A stretch of DNA of 64,000 bases from Lateolabrax maculatus (taxonomy: Eukaryota; Chordata; Actinopteri; Acropomatiformes; Lateolabracidae): NCBI GenBank assembly GCA_031216445.1, contig CM062214.1:10829001-10893000 (forward strand), written 5' to 3'. The position numbers and the translations under genes were made by a program. Each line of letters starts with the position of its first letter. Position 1 is the first letter of the stretch. Shown here one piece after another: positions 38,672-51,200 of the stretch. The notes under the pieces are model-generated. The model was given only the letters and a program-made list of their open reading frames with translations, was not told where the DNA came from and did not search any database.

Positions 38672-40392
38672 GACATATATACACAGTATATACACACACA
38701 TAGACAGGTGCAGCTGCCAGTCTTCAGTGAGACTAAGAATGGCAGAGTTCTTGTCACTAGCTCTGGAAATAGCCTCGACTGACAAAAGAGCAGTTGGCTA
38801 CTCGTTGTAGCAGTTTTCAATTTAGCACCAAGGATGTGTCCCCAGACCTCGGATCAGACCAGCGAGATCAACGTCATCACCCATTAGTGCAGCAAACGCC
38901 AGCGCTTATTAAATATTTAACAAATATGTTTATGTGTTGTCTTTTTTTCTCATCTTTGCTTGATTTGCATGAAGATTCTACACATGTGGTCTTACAGTCA
39001 AATAAAGTAAAGAAATAGTTCTGTTATAAAAACATTATTTACTGTACCTTCTCAAACATTGGCTGATAGAGGGCAGCATACTTCCTCTCCAGCTCATGGA
39101 CCTCCTCGTAGAACTTAGCCTCTATGTTGGCACACTGCACCTGTAGCCTCTTTAAGGCGTGCACTCGCCTCTTCACTGCTTTGGGAAGCATGCTATGAGA
39201 GAAGGAAAAAATGACAATTGATGTGAATTTAAATCATTTATAGTGCAAGTAATATTATGATCTATGTTTTAGAACACTGTTATCCTGAACCCATTAGCCT
39301 ATTACACAATCTTTAATCCTTTATAACTGGTGAGTCCTCAACCTAGGGTGTTGGGAACCACCAAAAGATCTCAATATGATTTTATAAAGATAGAAAGATC
39401 ATTTTGTTTATGTTTGGGTGTGTTGTGTCAACAGTGATACTGTATTATTTACCAACAATAATTCAATAGTCTCAACTTTACCTTCTGATCAGAGAAGGTC
39501 GTAATAATATGTCAATAATCTAAAAAAAACAGGTTTTATTTTACACGTGTGACATGTTAAGCATAACAGCAGAATAGTTCACTGTATTGAACCTCAATGA
39601 GATCATTTGATATGTGATTTTTTATACATTTGGTCTTGTAAGTAATTAAGTAGGGATTGAGTATTTCAAATAAGTTAACACAAGAACTAGACATTGATGT
39701 CAAGGTTGCAATCCTGAATGTTTACATTGAAAATAAAATCACAAGTACACCTCACCACAATTACCACCTAGGGTAATGTTTAAGTTATGTGGAAGTTGGT
39801 GTAATTGCTATCTTTTGGCCTGGTAAGTGCCAATTAAATAAATACGTAACTGGCAATTGTGACCAAAGCTTTGGCATTTTCAAATAGCAGATATATCTAC
39901 ACAGGCAGTAAATAATATCAAAGTGTCCAAGGAACATACAAGCATGAATGTTGTACGCAAATAATTGTTGTTTAATAGGTATTTCATTAAAAACAGTTAA
40001 ACTGCTGTATAGGGTAAGAAGCAAAATCAGTTACCATTTTGCACATTGCCACCTTGTGAACAACAGCACATTGTAACCATGACAATTGTTCCATTTTTAC
40101 CTTTCTATCTCACATAACACAAACACAGTATATATATACCAGCTGCACTTACCTTTCCAAGAAGTGGAAGCCCACAGGTCTGTCCATCTGCCCACTTGGA
40201 TTTTGCATCCCTTGATCCCCTTTACCTGCTAAACCAACAAGGAACATTAATGCAGGTGTAACTCGCACGTTTTCGTTACATACGTGAGAGAATGAAGGAC
40301 TGTGCTACTCTTCTCATTCAGAATTAGATGAACCGACCTTCACCGAATATGTCACTTTAGCACGGGTTGTCTTTACCTTTATTGGCGTCCAT
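32395..40392 (-). CDS. nap1l4: nap1l4, nucleosome assembly protein 1-like 4 (complete, 13 coding exons)
   Basis: Coding exons, in transcript order: 40392-40377, 40225-40153, 39192-39048, 38518-38432, 37908-37774, 37670-37599, 37498-37359, 37115-36970, 34534-34515, 34391-34272, 34078-34043, 33831-33778 and 32433-32395. All borders are GT-AG and phases agree, giving 360 codons plus TAA. Family signatures are LPKAVKRR and EAKFYEEVHELERKYAALYQ (the dimerisation helix), EPTDEECEWHS, DPKGIPEFWLTIFKSVDM, EFHFEPNGYF, IKKKQKHKGRGTVRTVTKQ (basic), FFNFFNP, DFEIGHFFRERIVPRAVLYF and a strongly acidic tail. The protein ends PAECKQQ, a CaaX-like terminus. Known for the family: an H2A-H2B and linker-histone chaperone that shuttles between cytoplasm and nucleus. 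FFRERIVPRAVLYF matches NAP1L4 rather than NAP1L1. The first 30 residues differ from mammalian NAP1L4. One exon is only 20 nt. Confidence 0.95.
33892..33924. repeat. (ATT)11 microsatellite in a nap1l4 intron
   Basis: A pure ATT trinucleotide run within the short intron between the two acidic-tail exons. Confidence 0.95.
36851..36870. repeat. (ACAT)5 microsatellite in a nap1l4 intron
   Basis: Five tandem ACAT units about 100 bases beyond the exon ending at 36970. Confidence 0.85.
38641..38702. repeat. Compound (AC)n/(AT)n microsatellite in a nap1l4 intron
   Basis: An (AC)n run is flanked by ACAT and TATAT units, 120 bases upstream (in transcript terms) of the exon at 38518-38432. Confidence 0.9.
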
Positions 40393-40413
40393 TACCGAGT
40401 GGCAGCTCCGTCC

Positions 40414-41200
40414 TCTGATGGAAACAGATCGATCATATTAAACATGTATTCATGAGTCACAGACAGTTGAGCAACGCGCAGGCCGATGACGCATTCACGG
40501 GCTAACGGCGGTCGGGCTAAAGGCTACGGCGAACCAAAGTCAGCGCTTCTACATTTACAGTCAGCGAAACGACCCCCGCTGCCTCTGACAGTCACGGGGG
40601 CCCCACCGATTAAACCACACCGCGTGAATCCACACGCTTGCCTCGGCGCGCCGAGCAGCATCGCGCTGACAATCACATAGTTTGGGCGGTGCCACAGATC
40701 TGACAGCAGCTAACCGGGCGAGCTAGGTAGCCACGAAACCACGAGCCGACGTGCTCGGAGACAAAGCTTTCGGCCAACAGTGGAGGACAACGCTTTGAAC
40801 ACGGCTCTCCTCCTCCAATCGCACGGGAAGCCACGGCGCCGTGTCTTCCCGATGTGTAGTTAGCAAGAAAAAAGAAAACGACATATTCGTGGCGGCTAGC
40901 TGGCTAGCCTCCGCGTAGCCGCTCCGACGAGCTAACGTCAGGTCGCTGCCGTTAACCGTTGATAAAAGCACCGGGGAGCGGCCTCGGGAGTTCACCGGCG
41001 GCCTCTCACGGCGGTCACACAGCTCCTGACGTTAACGGGTGACGGCCCTGACGCGGCGGGAAACGGCCCGTGTCGTGCGTGTGTGTGTGTGTCGGCGGTC
41101 TTACCTGTAGCCGAGCGGGTTTCTAGCTGGTCGCGTCTCGCTTCGACCACCACGCGCGAGCAACACACGCGCTCCGGCGTCCCGGGCTCTGATTGGCCCG
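40414..41200 (-). promoter_or_regulatory. nap1l4: nap1l4 promoter, non-coding exon 1 and CpG-rich region
   Basis: A strong donor on the minus strand (CTACAG|GTAAGA) sets the 3' end of exon 1 at 41105. Exon 2 starts after TTTCCATCAG at 40414 and carries the start codon at 40392. An inverted CCAAT box on plus (ATTGG, 41192-41196) reads CCAAT in the gene's direction, and there is no TATA box. DNA from about 40.4 to 41.3 kb is markedly richer in GC and CpG than its flanks, as for a housekeeping CpG-island promoter. The start site is probably between 41.11 and 41.17 kb. Confidence 0.65.
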
Positions 41201-42480
41201 CCGGAGAAGGAGGTCACGGCGCTGCGTTCAGGGGCCGCGCTGCGGGTGCTGCGTTCAGGTGCCGCGCTGCGAACAATCTCACTCCTGGTGACACCTACAG
41301 CGTTCCTCAGTCGTCCCTGCTCTCTCTATTAAACGTACAAAATGTAATCTTAAGGCCTGCTTTGATTGCATAAAACACCACATCTCGATAAAGAATGGAG
41401 CGCTTTTTTTAAAAGATATCTCAATTATGTGAAATTCATGTACAACTTAATTTGACATTATCTTTGGTAACATGTTTCATGGTTTCTGTTCTGTTCATTT
41501 TGCTCTGACTGAAGTGCCCTTTTCTGACATAGTAGAAAGATTACACATAGACCACACACACATAGGCTAATGCTTTGATGAAATATATGAACTACAAAAG
41601 TACAAATGAGGTGTGTCTGTAAGATTATGTATGCAATGCCTGTGTGAGTGTGTGACACATAAGCACAAACAAAGAGCAAACATTGTTAGTTGACAAGCCA
41701 GGGGACGAGTGCCACATGATCTTACAGGTCTGCTTATGTAGACTCCTGAGTCGAACCTGCTCAGGTGCACTGCATCACTGACGAGCTCTGAGTTTCACCT
41801 TCTGACCTCCTGAGAGAAGAGCCTGGCCATCCAGAATAGACAAACAAAGATAGGACTGACCCTGGGGCCTTACTCCCTCCAATAAGGATCCAGGATTAAC
41901 AACTTGAAATAGATTTTAGTCTATTTATGCATGTTGTGTGCTTATCCAGATTATTTACATTTCATGTATGCATTTAGCAGATGCTTTTGCACAAAAAAGA
42001 ATCACACAGATTATGTTTAGACCACAAGAGGGCTTCATATACCCGTGCTTCATAGGAAACAGTGACTCTAGTGTCTGTGCACTGAAAGAAGCTGTCATAT
42101 TGTATAAATGTATTAGTAATTTGACAGATGATGTGTGTATTATGGTGAGTGTGTGTACTTTTGTGTTTTTCATGTATTGTAGTGTAAAGTCTACAAAAAA
42201 CATCTTTTAAATACAATATACATTTAGGTAAGCTGACCTAGCTCCTTGTGTATTGACATGGATGTAAGTTTGATTATTGGAATGAGTAATATTCAACTTT
42301 AAAATAAAAAATGTAAAAATAAGGAAAAAGCAAGGATAAAGCAATGTCTGTGAACAGCAGAGGATTGTAGCCCACTGGTCAACTAGTGTCACTGTACGCA
42401 TGTGAAACTGATGATGATTATTGAAGATGATGATTTTTATTCCTACACCAAAAAATAGCTTTTCTGTGATATGAAACAAT

Positions 42481-42878
42481 TGTTGTGGAAAAATCCAAGT
42501 GCAGGTTAGAGGTTTGCTGTAGTGTTGTGAGTTTATTCAACATGCCGGCACCCTGGTGCACTGACGGACCCAGAGCCGATCTGAGTCGGTGAGTGGACCC
42601 ATAGTCAAGACAGAGATACAGTTTTATACAGTAAGAACAAAGCAGTGACGTAAGAACAACAGGAAACAAAAGGTAGGAAGGGTACATTTGCTATCAGACT
42701 TGCAAGGTACACCAAGTTGACAAGATCAAAGGGTTAATTAGCAAAGGGGAATGAACTCCAGATTTAGCATATGGGAAGGGGGTCCAGACTTAATCAATTC
42801 AGCAAGTCTGCAGGGGGCCCCCAATGTGTATTCTATATCAGTCTGAAGGGGGCTCAATGTTTATTCTTCTTCACAACA
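42481..42878 (-). mobile_element. Solo LTR, 398 bp, minus orientation
   Basis: The ends are TGTTGTG and CACAACA, the TG...CA form of an LTR. Read on the minus strand it carries a TATA box (TGTATAAAAC, at 42621-42630) and, about 90 bases further on, AATAAA (42532-42537), then about 50 bases to the CA end. This is U3-R-U5 order. The flanking five bases (ACAAT and CATCG) do not form a target-site duplication. No gag, pol or env frame and no second LTR is nearby, so only the LTR remains. A retroviral-type or other LTR retroelement source cannot be told apart from the LTR alone. Confidence 0.75.
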
Positions 42879-45800
42879 CATCGTCATTGAACAAAAAGCC
42901 ATAATTGAGAAAAGGCGTCAACAAGTACTGGTAGTTGGCCATTGCATAACTGAGGCTGTAGGACAAGGGCTATCATTTACCTGCTTTGTCAGATAACATC
43001 AGTGTTTCTATTGGATTGAAGAGATGACATCGAGGGAGGTAGATTCTAAATATGTGTGACAGAGAGGTTTCAAAGTGGGAAGTGATAATAGTGTTGAGTA
43101 ATGTTTTTTCAGCAGCCATAAATAGACAGGAATATTTGCTTTTCTTCTCTTGTCATTAGAAATTACATCAAATCTAAAATTAGAAACTAGACACTGCCTT
43201 TTAACATCATATTTATTTAGAAATAATCAGACTGAATCAGTAGTGAGCATCTGTTTGTATACAGTATTCCACTGATAATTTTGTAATTTTTTTCCTTTTG
43301 GAAATTGACTTTTTGCGGAAAAAGTCCATTGGGTAAAATACATAATACCACTAAAATCCAGCTTTCTTTCTGTTTGCTATCAACTACTGCATAGTCTACA
43401 CACTTGAGAGGAAGTGACAGCACTGGAGCCCCTCAGGGTACGATTGTGGTGAACAGGCTTTGTGCCTGTCACAGTGTGACATTTACCAGCAGGGTCTGTA
43501 AATTAAATGTGATTGTGTAGCATTTGGGCTGAGCAAAGATCTAGACACAAGTCTACAGTAGTAGTTAATTTTCGGAAATGTAGGGAGATTGTAATTTTTT
43601 AAATTTTTTATTGGGGCTGTGGCTAAATTAGCTCATTGTGCACCATCACCTCAGCGTAATGTGGATCTTTAAGTTGCTGCCAATAAATCAAAAAAGCAAA
43701 AATGACTTCAAATTCTGTCATTTGAAAGCTGTTGATAGTTTTGCAACCTTCTGCAGAAGTCTTTGTTGAAGTTACTGTGATATTGTTAAGACAATAGTAA
43801 CACCTGCAGCTCTCTCACAAAGCTGTACTTTACAGCTTCAGCCCATCAGTAAATTCCCAACTCCCAGATTACACCCCCTTTCAGTCCTTTGTTGCCTGCC
43901 TCACTGAGTGGGCAGAGGCATACACCTGGTTGTTCAAACGTTACGTATGCTGGTGCATCTCCACTTGTCAAAGGACCATGTCCAGCTGTGTGCACACATA
44001 TCTTTGTGTGACAGTGCAAGTGTTTGCAATGCACATATAGAAGATGCAAGATAAAATCTTATCGCACTTGTGTGCATTCTGTCAGATAGGCTAACAGCAG
44101 CCAGACTTTAAAGCACTGTATATCATGTTTCAATTACTGAAGGAGCACTAAAAGGAGGTTAAAAAGTGAAATCCATGCTCTTCTCATATGTCACTCTTAA
44201 TGTTGAATAGCAGATTGTTGCAAGCTGAAGGAATTGCAGAAAACAACAAAATAGAGTTCACAAGTTCCATGACTCCTCGGCCTTGATGATGTAATAACAA
44301 GTGCAGCCCAAAGGCAAATGTTCTCCCTCATCCAAACCTGTACCCTAAAGGTTACTTGTGAGTTCAAATTGTGATTTGGGGCAATATAAACAAAATGGAC
44401 AGTTTTTTGACCCTGTCTTGATTTCTTCTTAACTCGGACTTGTCTTTCTCTTAGTCCCTATTGTAGGATGACTTTTAGTGGTGTATCTAAAAACAATTAT
44501 AGAAATAGCATGTCTTGAATACGGCTTTGAATCCTGAAATTCTGAGTTTGCATGTTCTTAGCATCTTTCCTTTAGTTGTTCTGGTTTGTTCCCACAACCC
44601 AAAACAGTCAAGTTAAGAACTCAAAATCATCAATGGGTGTGAATATGTTTGTCAGACGCATGCTCCGGCCCCCGTGACCATGAATAGAAATAAGTGGGCT
44701 AAAACAATAAATGAGTGACTGAACCTTTCTATGTAATTGTCTTCACTTTTTCATACATTGATTATACAATTTCTCAGCATTGATTGGTTGAATGTGGAAA
44801 TAAATGGTGCAGACAGATCTGGAGACTGATCTGTTTATCATTTAAAAGCGCTCTAAATCAATATTTTTACCTTGAAAAAGAAAAGTACACAATATGTTGC
44901 CTGTATCGGTCATAGTCTGCAATACCATTGGTCTGTACTCAGCCAAGGTAGTCCAGCCAGTGCCCCTATTGTAATTTATTGTTCTCTGTCTTTCTTTTTT
45001 GTGTTTTGTTTCTCACTTGTTTCACTTTCACAAACACCTGCACACACAAAGAAAGAGAAGAAAAGAACTGGCATCCTCTTGAAAGTGGATGTCATGATAG
45101 CCCTGGTCTTTTTTTGTTGATTGAACACGTAGCAACAGCTACGTCTCATCCCACTGGGGTATTGGTTTTGTGAATGAAGTGGCCAAACTCCCAGATGGCA
45201 GTATTGATACGGCCGGGAGGACAGGGCAGTGTTTACGAGCCATCCTGCCTCTGCATCCTCTGTTGTCCATTAAGTCCCTCTCCTCCTAACGCATGGGTAA
45301 TGGCCTATCTGTACACCATAATCAGACAGACACACACATACACACTGACTGTAAAAAGCCATCAAAATAAGACACACAAACAAGCGCACACACACAGCTA
45401 GCAGCCACATTGACACAGCTGCAGTCATTATTCACAGGAGGAGGTCTTGGGTGGGGGGTAAGGGATGAAAAATGGCAAGCGGAAGTACTATATCTCCTCT
45501 GAGGTGACTGTGTCAGAAGGCCCTGCATGCGTAACAAATTCAGCAGAACCATCGATCCAACTTATGGCAGGCTGGGTTCCATGTTCACGCTCTACGTGAT
45601 TTGAGTGCAATTTACTTTCATCTGCACCGATAAACAATTTCAATCATGACATCTTGTTTGTTTTTTTCTATTTGTTGTCCTCTGCTGTCTCCGTCGTTCT
45701 CATTCTGCAGCGACAGCTAAACCTTTTAGCCACTAACAAAAACCCATAACACCTATCACATGCGCAGACATACACCCACAATGGCAGATTTTGTGTGCTG

Positions 45801-48800
45801 ACAAAATGTAAATATCTAATGCCTGTTTTTCCCCCATACAATTTCAGCATCAACATTTTGACAACAAAATAGGGTTTATTCAAATTTTGACAGTTAAGGA
45901 TTTTGTGTGAAGGGCACACTTACTTTCATCATTTTCATCATTAATAGAATAAGTCTGTAAATATACCAATAATGGGTCACTCTTTTACAAATCCACTGGA
46001 GTCCTGAAAGATGGACTTGCATAAGATGGACCACACCAAACATTTGGTCCTGTGGGCAGTTCAAGATCTGCTTCTGGTACCTCCGTTTGAAGACAGTTGG
46101 GTTTGTTGCTCTCTAGGGCTGCCTGCTGTGGGGATTGACCAGCCCAGTCAGTTCTGGCTGATCACAGTACATAATTCACAGGCTGTGGACATACAGTCTT
46201 TTCGCAGCTGCTGACTTGCTGCTGATTTGAGACTTAACATTTACATGACATTTTACACTAGACAAGAAAACAGGTAGGCAAACCAGAAATTACAAACTTA
46301 TGTAAACATGATTTTTAAGAGTAGGTGTCAGTTTTTGGACACATGTAAATGGTTTAAAGAAGCAGAATACAGTTGATGGATATGACTGGCAGAACAAGCG
46401 GTAGTACCACTACAGGTGGGTTTTTTCTGAGGCTCCAGTTGCTTGATTTCTGTCATGAGCGGCAGTAGCTTGGCCCTCTAGGCTGCTGGATGACAGGGGC
46501 CCATTAAGAAAAGGTAAATCTAATTAGGAGTCTCTCCAGCCACAGAGCTGTGTGCCACTGCTAGAGGGGGAATGGGTGATGTTATAACGACATCATGCTG
46601 CTTCTGTGACCCCAGCACAGGGCAAATGGTTGTATAAGACATTAACATAGTGCGAAGACTACTTATCTGCAGGCAGGTTTATGTTTCTTGACACTCAAGT
46701 CAAAGATGAAAAGTGCTGATTTGTAGGAGAGCCTCTCTTAAGACTCTTCCAGTACCTTTAAGGAAAGACCTGTAAGCCAGAAATAAACTTATTTGTGCTA
46801 TTTGTGACCAGTGAGTTCTCAGACCACTTATAGTGATTGATGGAAATCATTGTTGAATGACTTATAACTCCTGATGTGAATTTTTATCCTGCTGGGCATA
46901 TCAGATACGACACACACAGTAGATATGTGGATGCATCCGGACCACAATCAGACTTATCAGATATGACATTTGGAAAAGCACATGCTGCTCGAGAAACAAA
47001 GAGCAAAAGAGAGAGGCACCACATGTAGCCTTAAGCACTGATAAAATACGGTAGGGAAGCATAATCGAAAAGCCTAAAAAGTTTAAGCCACTACATCCAT
47101 TTAACTGCACTTGTAATTAACTGGTGGGAAATTTTAAATTCATAATCCCTATTCAATTTGATGTTCTCTAAACGTCCTCATTTCTCTAACATCATAACCT
47201 GCTGTTCCTTTTCTAAATGGGCCAAAGTGCAACACTTCACAGGAATGATTTGTTTTTCTCAAGAGGAAAAGAAGATCAGTTTAGTCATTGTCCTCGATTT
47301 AGAAATCTCCAATCAACTTCAGTCATAATGGGATCATGTTAAATTGCATTTGCACATTGTATGAATGTGCCTCTGTGTGTGACGATATACACACACCCCA
47401 GCTTCAAACCACGTTGATTTAAAGTTTAAATGGGAACTCTCTACTTTGGGTTCTAGACATGACAGTCTGAACTGCGATGGTGTCACAGCAGCCTGCTGGT
47501 AATGTTGGTAATGTGTGCGGTCGTGTCACAGCCACAGCTATAGTTACTGGCCACCTTGGCACCAGCGTGATGACGGCAGTCGACATGGACCATTGAGCAT
47601 CAGTCCCTCAACCACTCACCCACCCCAGGAACACTTTATGCCATCGCTGTCAAATTACACATGTAGATAGAGGCATCGGAGGAGCACTCTGTGTGATTAG
47701 TCATCCACTTGGCAGCTGTATTTTGACACATGCAAAAAACAATCACAGTCATCACACAGATGCTCAGATGCTCTGTTAAAAAGAGAAAAAGGGAGAGATA
47801 AAGACTTACATGGGATAAAGATACCTAAAACAATGAAGTTGTACTGTGTTTGTTCTTGTTTTCTTATGCAAAATGATCACACTTTGGTTTGGAATTCACA
47901 CTACAGATGGATGATAAATTAAAAGAAAAATCAACATAAATGCACTTTGTTCAACTGGTTTGGGTTCTGGTGACTTTGAAGTCCATAGTATATGATTCAT
48001 ATCATATCATATTCAGTGACCCCTCATGCTCTGTATGCTATGGGGTTCCATCTCAAAATCGTCAAAATTATGTCATTTGCACACTGTCTATGTCGACTGA
48101 ACACATTTGTCTATGTCTTTTCAACTTCTAACTGTACTTAATTTGTGACAAAACTCGTCTGACAATCAGATTGTCTATGTCGATGCTCACCTGACAAAAC
48201 ATTCGGCTGTGTCAATTCAACTTTAAACTGCATTTCTGTCGTCTTGTTGACACTGAGCCAAAATCCGGGGCGTTGTATCAACATCTAACTATGTTGCCTT
48301 AAGGAAGGGGTCTATTGATTCTGTTAAAGTTCATGTACACAGTTTGTGTGTCCCTCATGCATGTGTGTCCGTCATGCATGTGTGGGCCACGCAATTGACG
48401 TTCCTGCCAATGGGTTCACACAATCCCGATAATGAACAGGTGGTGGTAATGCGTTAGGAAATGCAGCATGCGTCAACAGAGACAGGAAAGATGAAGCTTG
48501 CATATAAACATCTCAGGTGTCGTAATGTTAAATAAATAAATGTAATGTGGCTTTGCAAAGGTTTTAGAATTAATGAGAATAAAAATGAATTCAGTGTGTT
48601 TGTTAGACATCAAGGATACACATACACAAGTGTTTTGGTGAGTAACCTTTAAGTCTAAGTTCATGAAGGTGTGCTACTCATGTACCAAGCACTACAACAT
48701 GATATGCTCATTTTGAGGCTGTTTACCCAACATTATTGCGATCAGTACGACATTTATTTTGTGTTTCCTCTTCTCTTCATCAACTGGATGAGTCTAATGA

Positions 48801-49539
48801 CCCCCACAAAGGTGACCAGCATTGTTCAGCAGCCAGTGAGAGAAAAGAAATGTGGAGGATGATGAATAATAGCCCAGCTGGTCGTGTTAGCTGCAATTAG
48901 CCCGTCTGAAGTCCAACAATTATGCAGGGTAAAGCTGACACTCACAATGCCACAATGCTGCCGCTGAATCAATACATAATTGTAATAATTATCATCCTGG
49001 TGTCATTTGTGGACGTGTCCAACACTTCCAGAAAAGAAGATGGAATTGGATAAACACAGAGGGATGAATGGCAGAGAGATATTGCCTCCTCAAGTGCAAC
49101 ATTTCTAACAAAAGGTAGCCTCGATATCTGGTCGAGCAATGACGGGGGTCGACTCAGTGGTGACGATGAGTCAGCCTGACCACATACAGCTGGAAAAGAC
49201 TTTGCGATCCGTCTGTAGCCGAGCTACTGTACACCACCATGAGTTGAGTAGGAGAGGCTACATGTCACAAACCTTAAAATCTGATAATTTATGGAGAGAA
49301 TGCACATCCACAATTTTCAAATCTCCTTTTCCTTCTATTAGGTGTTTAAAAATAATAATGCTGGAGAAGGAGCCTTCATCTGTCACTGTTGTTTAGATAA
49401 CAACTTAAAAACTGAAATACATCTTAGAAAGCTGTCTTGAGACAATCATTATTATATAATCACTGAATAACTGTAAATATAAATGACCCTTCAGAAACCA
49501 GTTTGCATCACAAAACACCAAGAAACCTCAACACTTCAG

Positions 49540-49940
49540 ACATTTACTCAAGTACTGTGTTTATATTCCACTACATCTTTTCAGTTGAAGGTTTTACATT
49601 AAAAATGTTTGAACACATTGTTCAAGATTATACTAGTGGTTAAACCCCTTACAAAAAAAGTATCTAGTTGTGGCTCCTTGTCATGTTTCAGATGTCCATG
49701 AGTTGTTATCAATTTCCACCAAAAAGAGATTTCCCCTGTAAACGCTCAGGTAATTCAATTTAAATAACTGTTCAAGGCTCAAAGTAAAGTAAAGTAAGTA
49801 ACAAAGAATGAGTAATTTTATTTATACTTTAATTACATTTTGCTGATAATACTCCCCTACTATAGGAATTTGAATGTAATACTTGTGATAGTGTATTTTA
49901 CAGTGTTTACAGTATTGGTACTTTTACTTAAGTAAAGGGT
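49540..49940 (-). repeat. Decayed AAGTACTC-type repeat, reverse orientation
   Basis: It begins ATTTACTCAAGTACTGTG and TATTCCACTACATCTTTTCA and ends GTATTGGTACTTTTACTTAA. These are reverse-complement features of the repeat at 24.4 and 28.1 kb, with an expanded or diverged middle. Confidence 0.45.
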
Positions 49941-51136
49941 CTAAATAATTCTTTTTCTTTTTCTTTATCGGATGGAAATACTACATACTGTGCATGTGAA
50001 CCAGGCTTTCTTTGGCTATAGAAATAAAAGGGAAGGGCAGGGAAGATCGGGAAAGCTTTCTCTCTGGGTGATTTCAAATAAGCAATAATAGTCTCTGGTC
50101 TTGATAAAGTGGGCTGACACAGGAAAGCAGACATTTGGAGTCAGGAGGAGTGGTATCACTTTATCTTGATCGTGATTCAGCCTGTAGCTCCACTGCTCTT
50201 CCTCAGACACACAAAATCTGGTTGAACTTCAATAAACTTGTGCTGCTGTACAATCATTAAGTCTCTTGTGGTTTGGAATACAATTTTCATATATATTCTC
50301 TTTTTCCTGGACTCACTCAGTAAAGATAATCCATTTTCTAACAAATGCATGTTATTTTTTAGTCACAAGTGTATTTTTAAATGGCAAATGTTTTCTGGCT
50401 ATTTTGACATGTCTTTCTTGGGGGAAGGTCAACAATGTGTGAATCATTATGGTGGCAAGTATAAATATTCTTATCATCTACATCAACCAGAGGAGTCTTT
50501 TGTCTCTTAATTTTGTAAGAGAAAAATAATAAACTATTTGAAAGACAAACCATAAAATTGCTGGCAAATTGTCCCCATCTTTGAATAAATGTCGAGCTTC
50601 TGCCTGTTGCTCAGTCTTTTATATTACACCACTTTCAAAAAATGATTAAGATAAAGAAAAAAAAAAACATAACAAAGCTTCATTTCTAAATATATACCAA
50701 TTTACTCTGTTTCCATGCAGAAAATAGGCTTAAACAAGGTGGAAAGTTGGTTTCCATCTTATTGTCTGTTTGCTTTATCTTTCTTTCTTCATACTCACTC
50801 TGTCATCTTCCAATAAAGGACGGAACAGCCGTTGTCTGTGCCCGGGGCTACATCAGTGCTCTTTAGCATTTTCAATCTGTGTGTCCAGGTTGGGGGAAGA
50901 GTCCCACTGGGGCCCATTTGCCTTTCCTGGACCCATACAAGGTTGCTGCTGTGGCAGCATGTGGCCAGAGGTCCACAGATAATCCTTTTACCTCTGTTTG
51001 CCTGTGGGCACCGTACCTCACTCCACAATCATGTTAACCACCAAAGTCCTCAGCCAAAAGCGGTACAAATTCACTTGATGTGGTTGTTGCTGAGGTAAGA
51101 AACAGGAAAACAACCTGTTGTTCTTTCTTTCCTTCA

Positions 51137-51200
51137 TGTGTGTGTGTGCACGTGTGTGAGTGTGTGTGTGTGCGCGTGTGTGAGTGTGTGTGTGTGTATG
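51137..51200. repeat. TG/CG alternating purine-pyrimidine tract
   Basis: Two near-identical 30-base blocks of TG repeats with CACG and CGCG inserts, about 0.6 kb upstream of the th core promoter. Confidence 0.9.
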
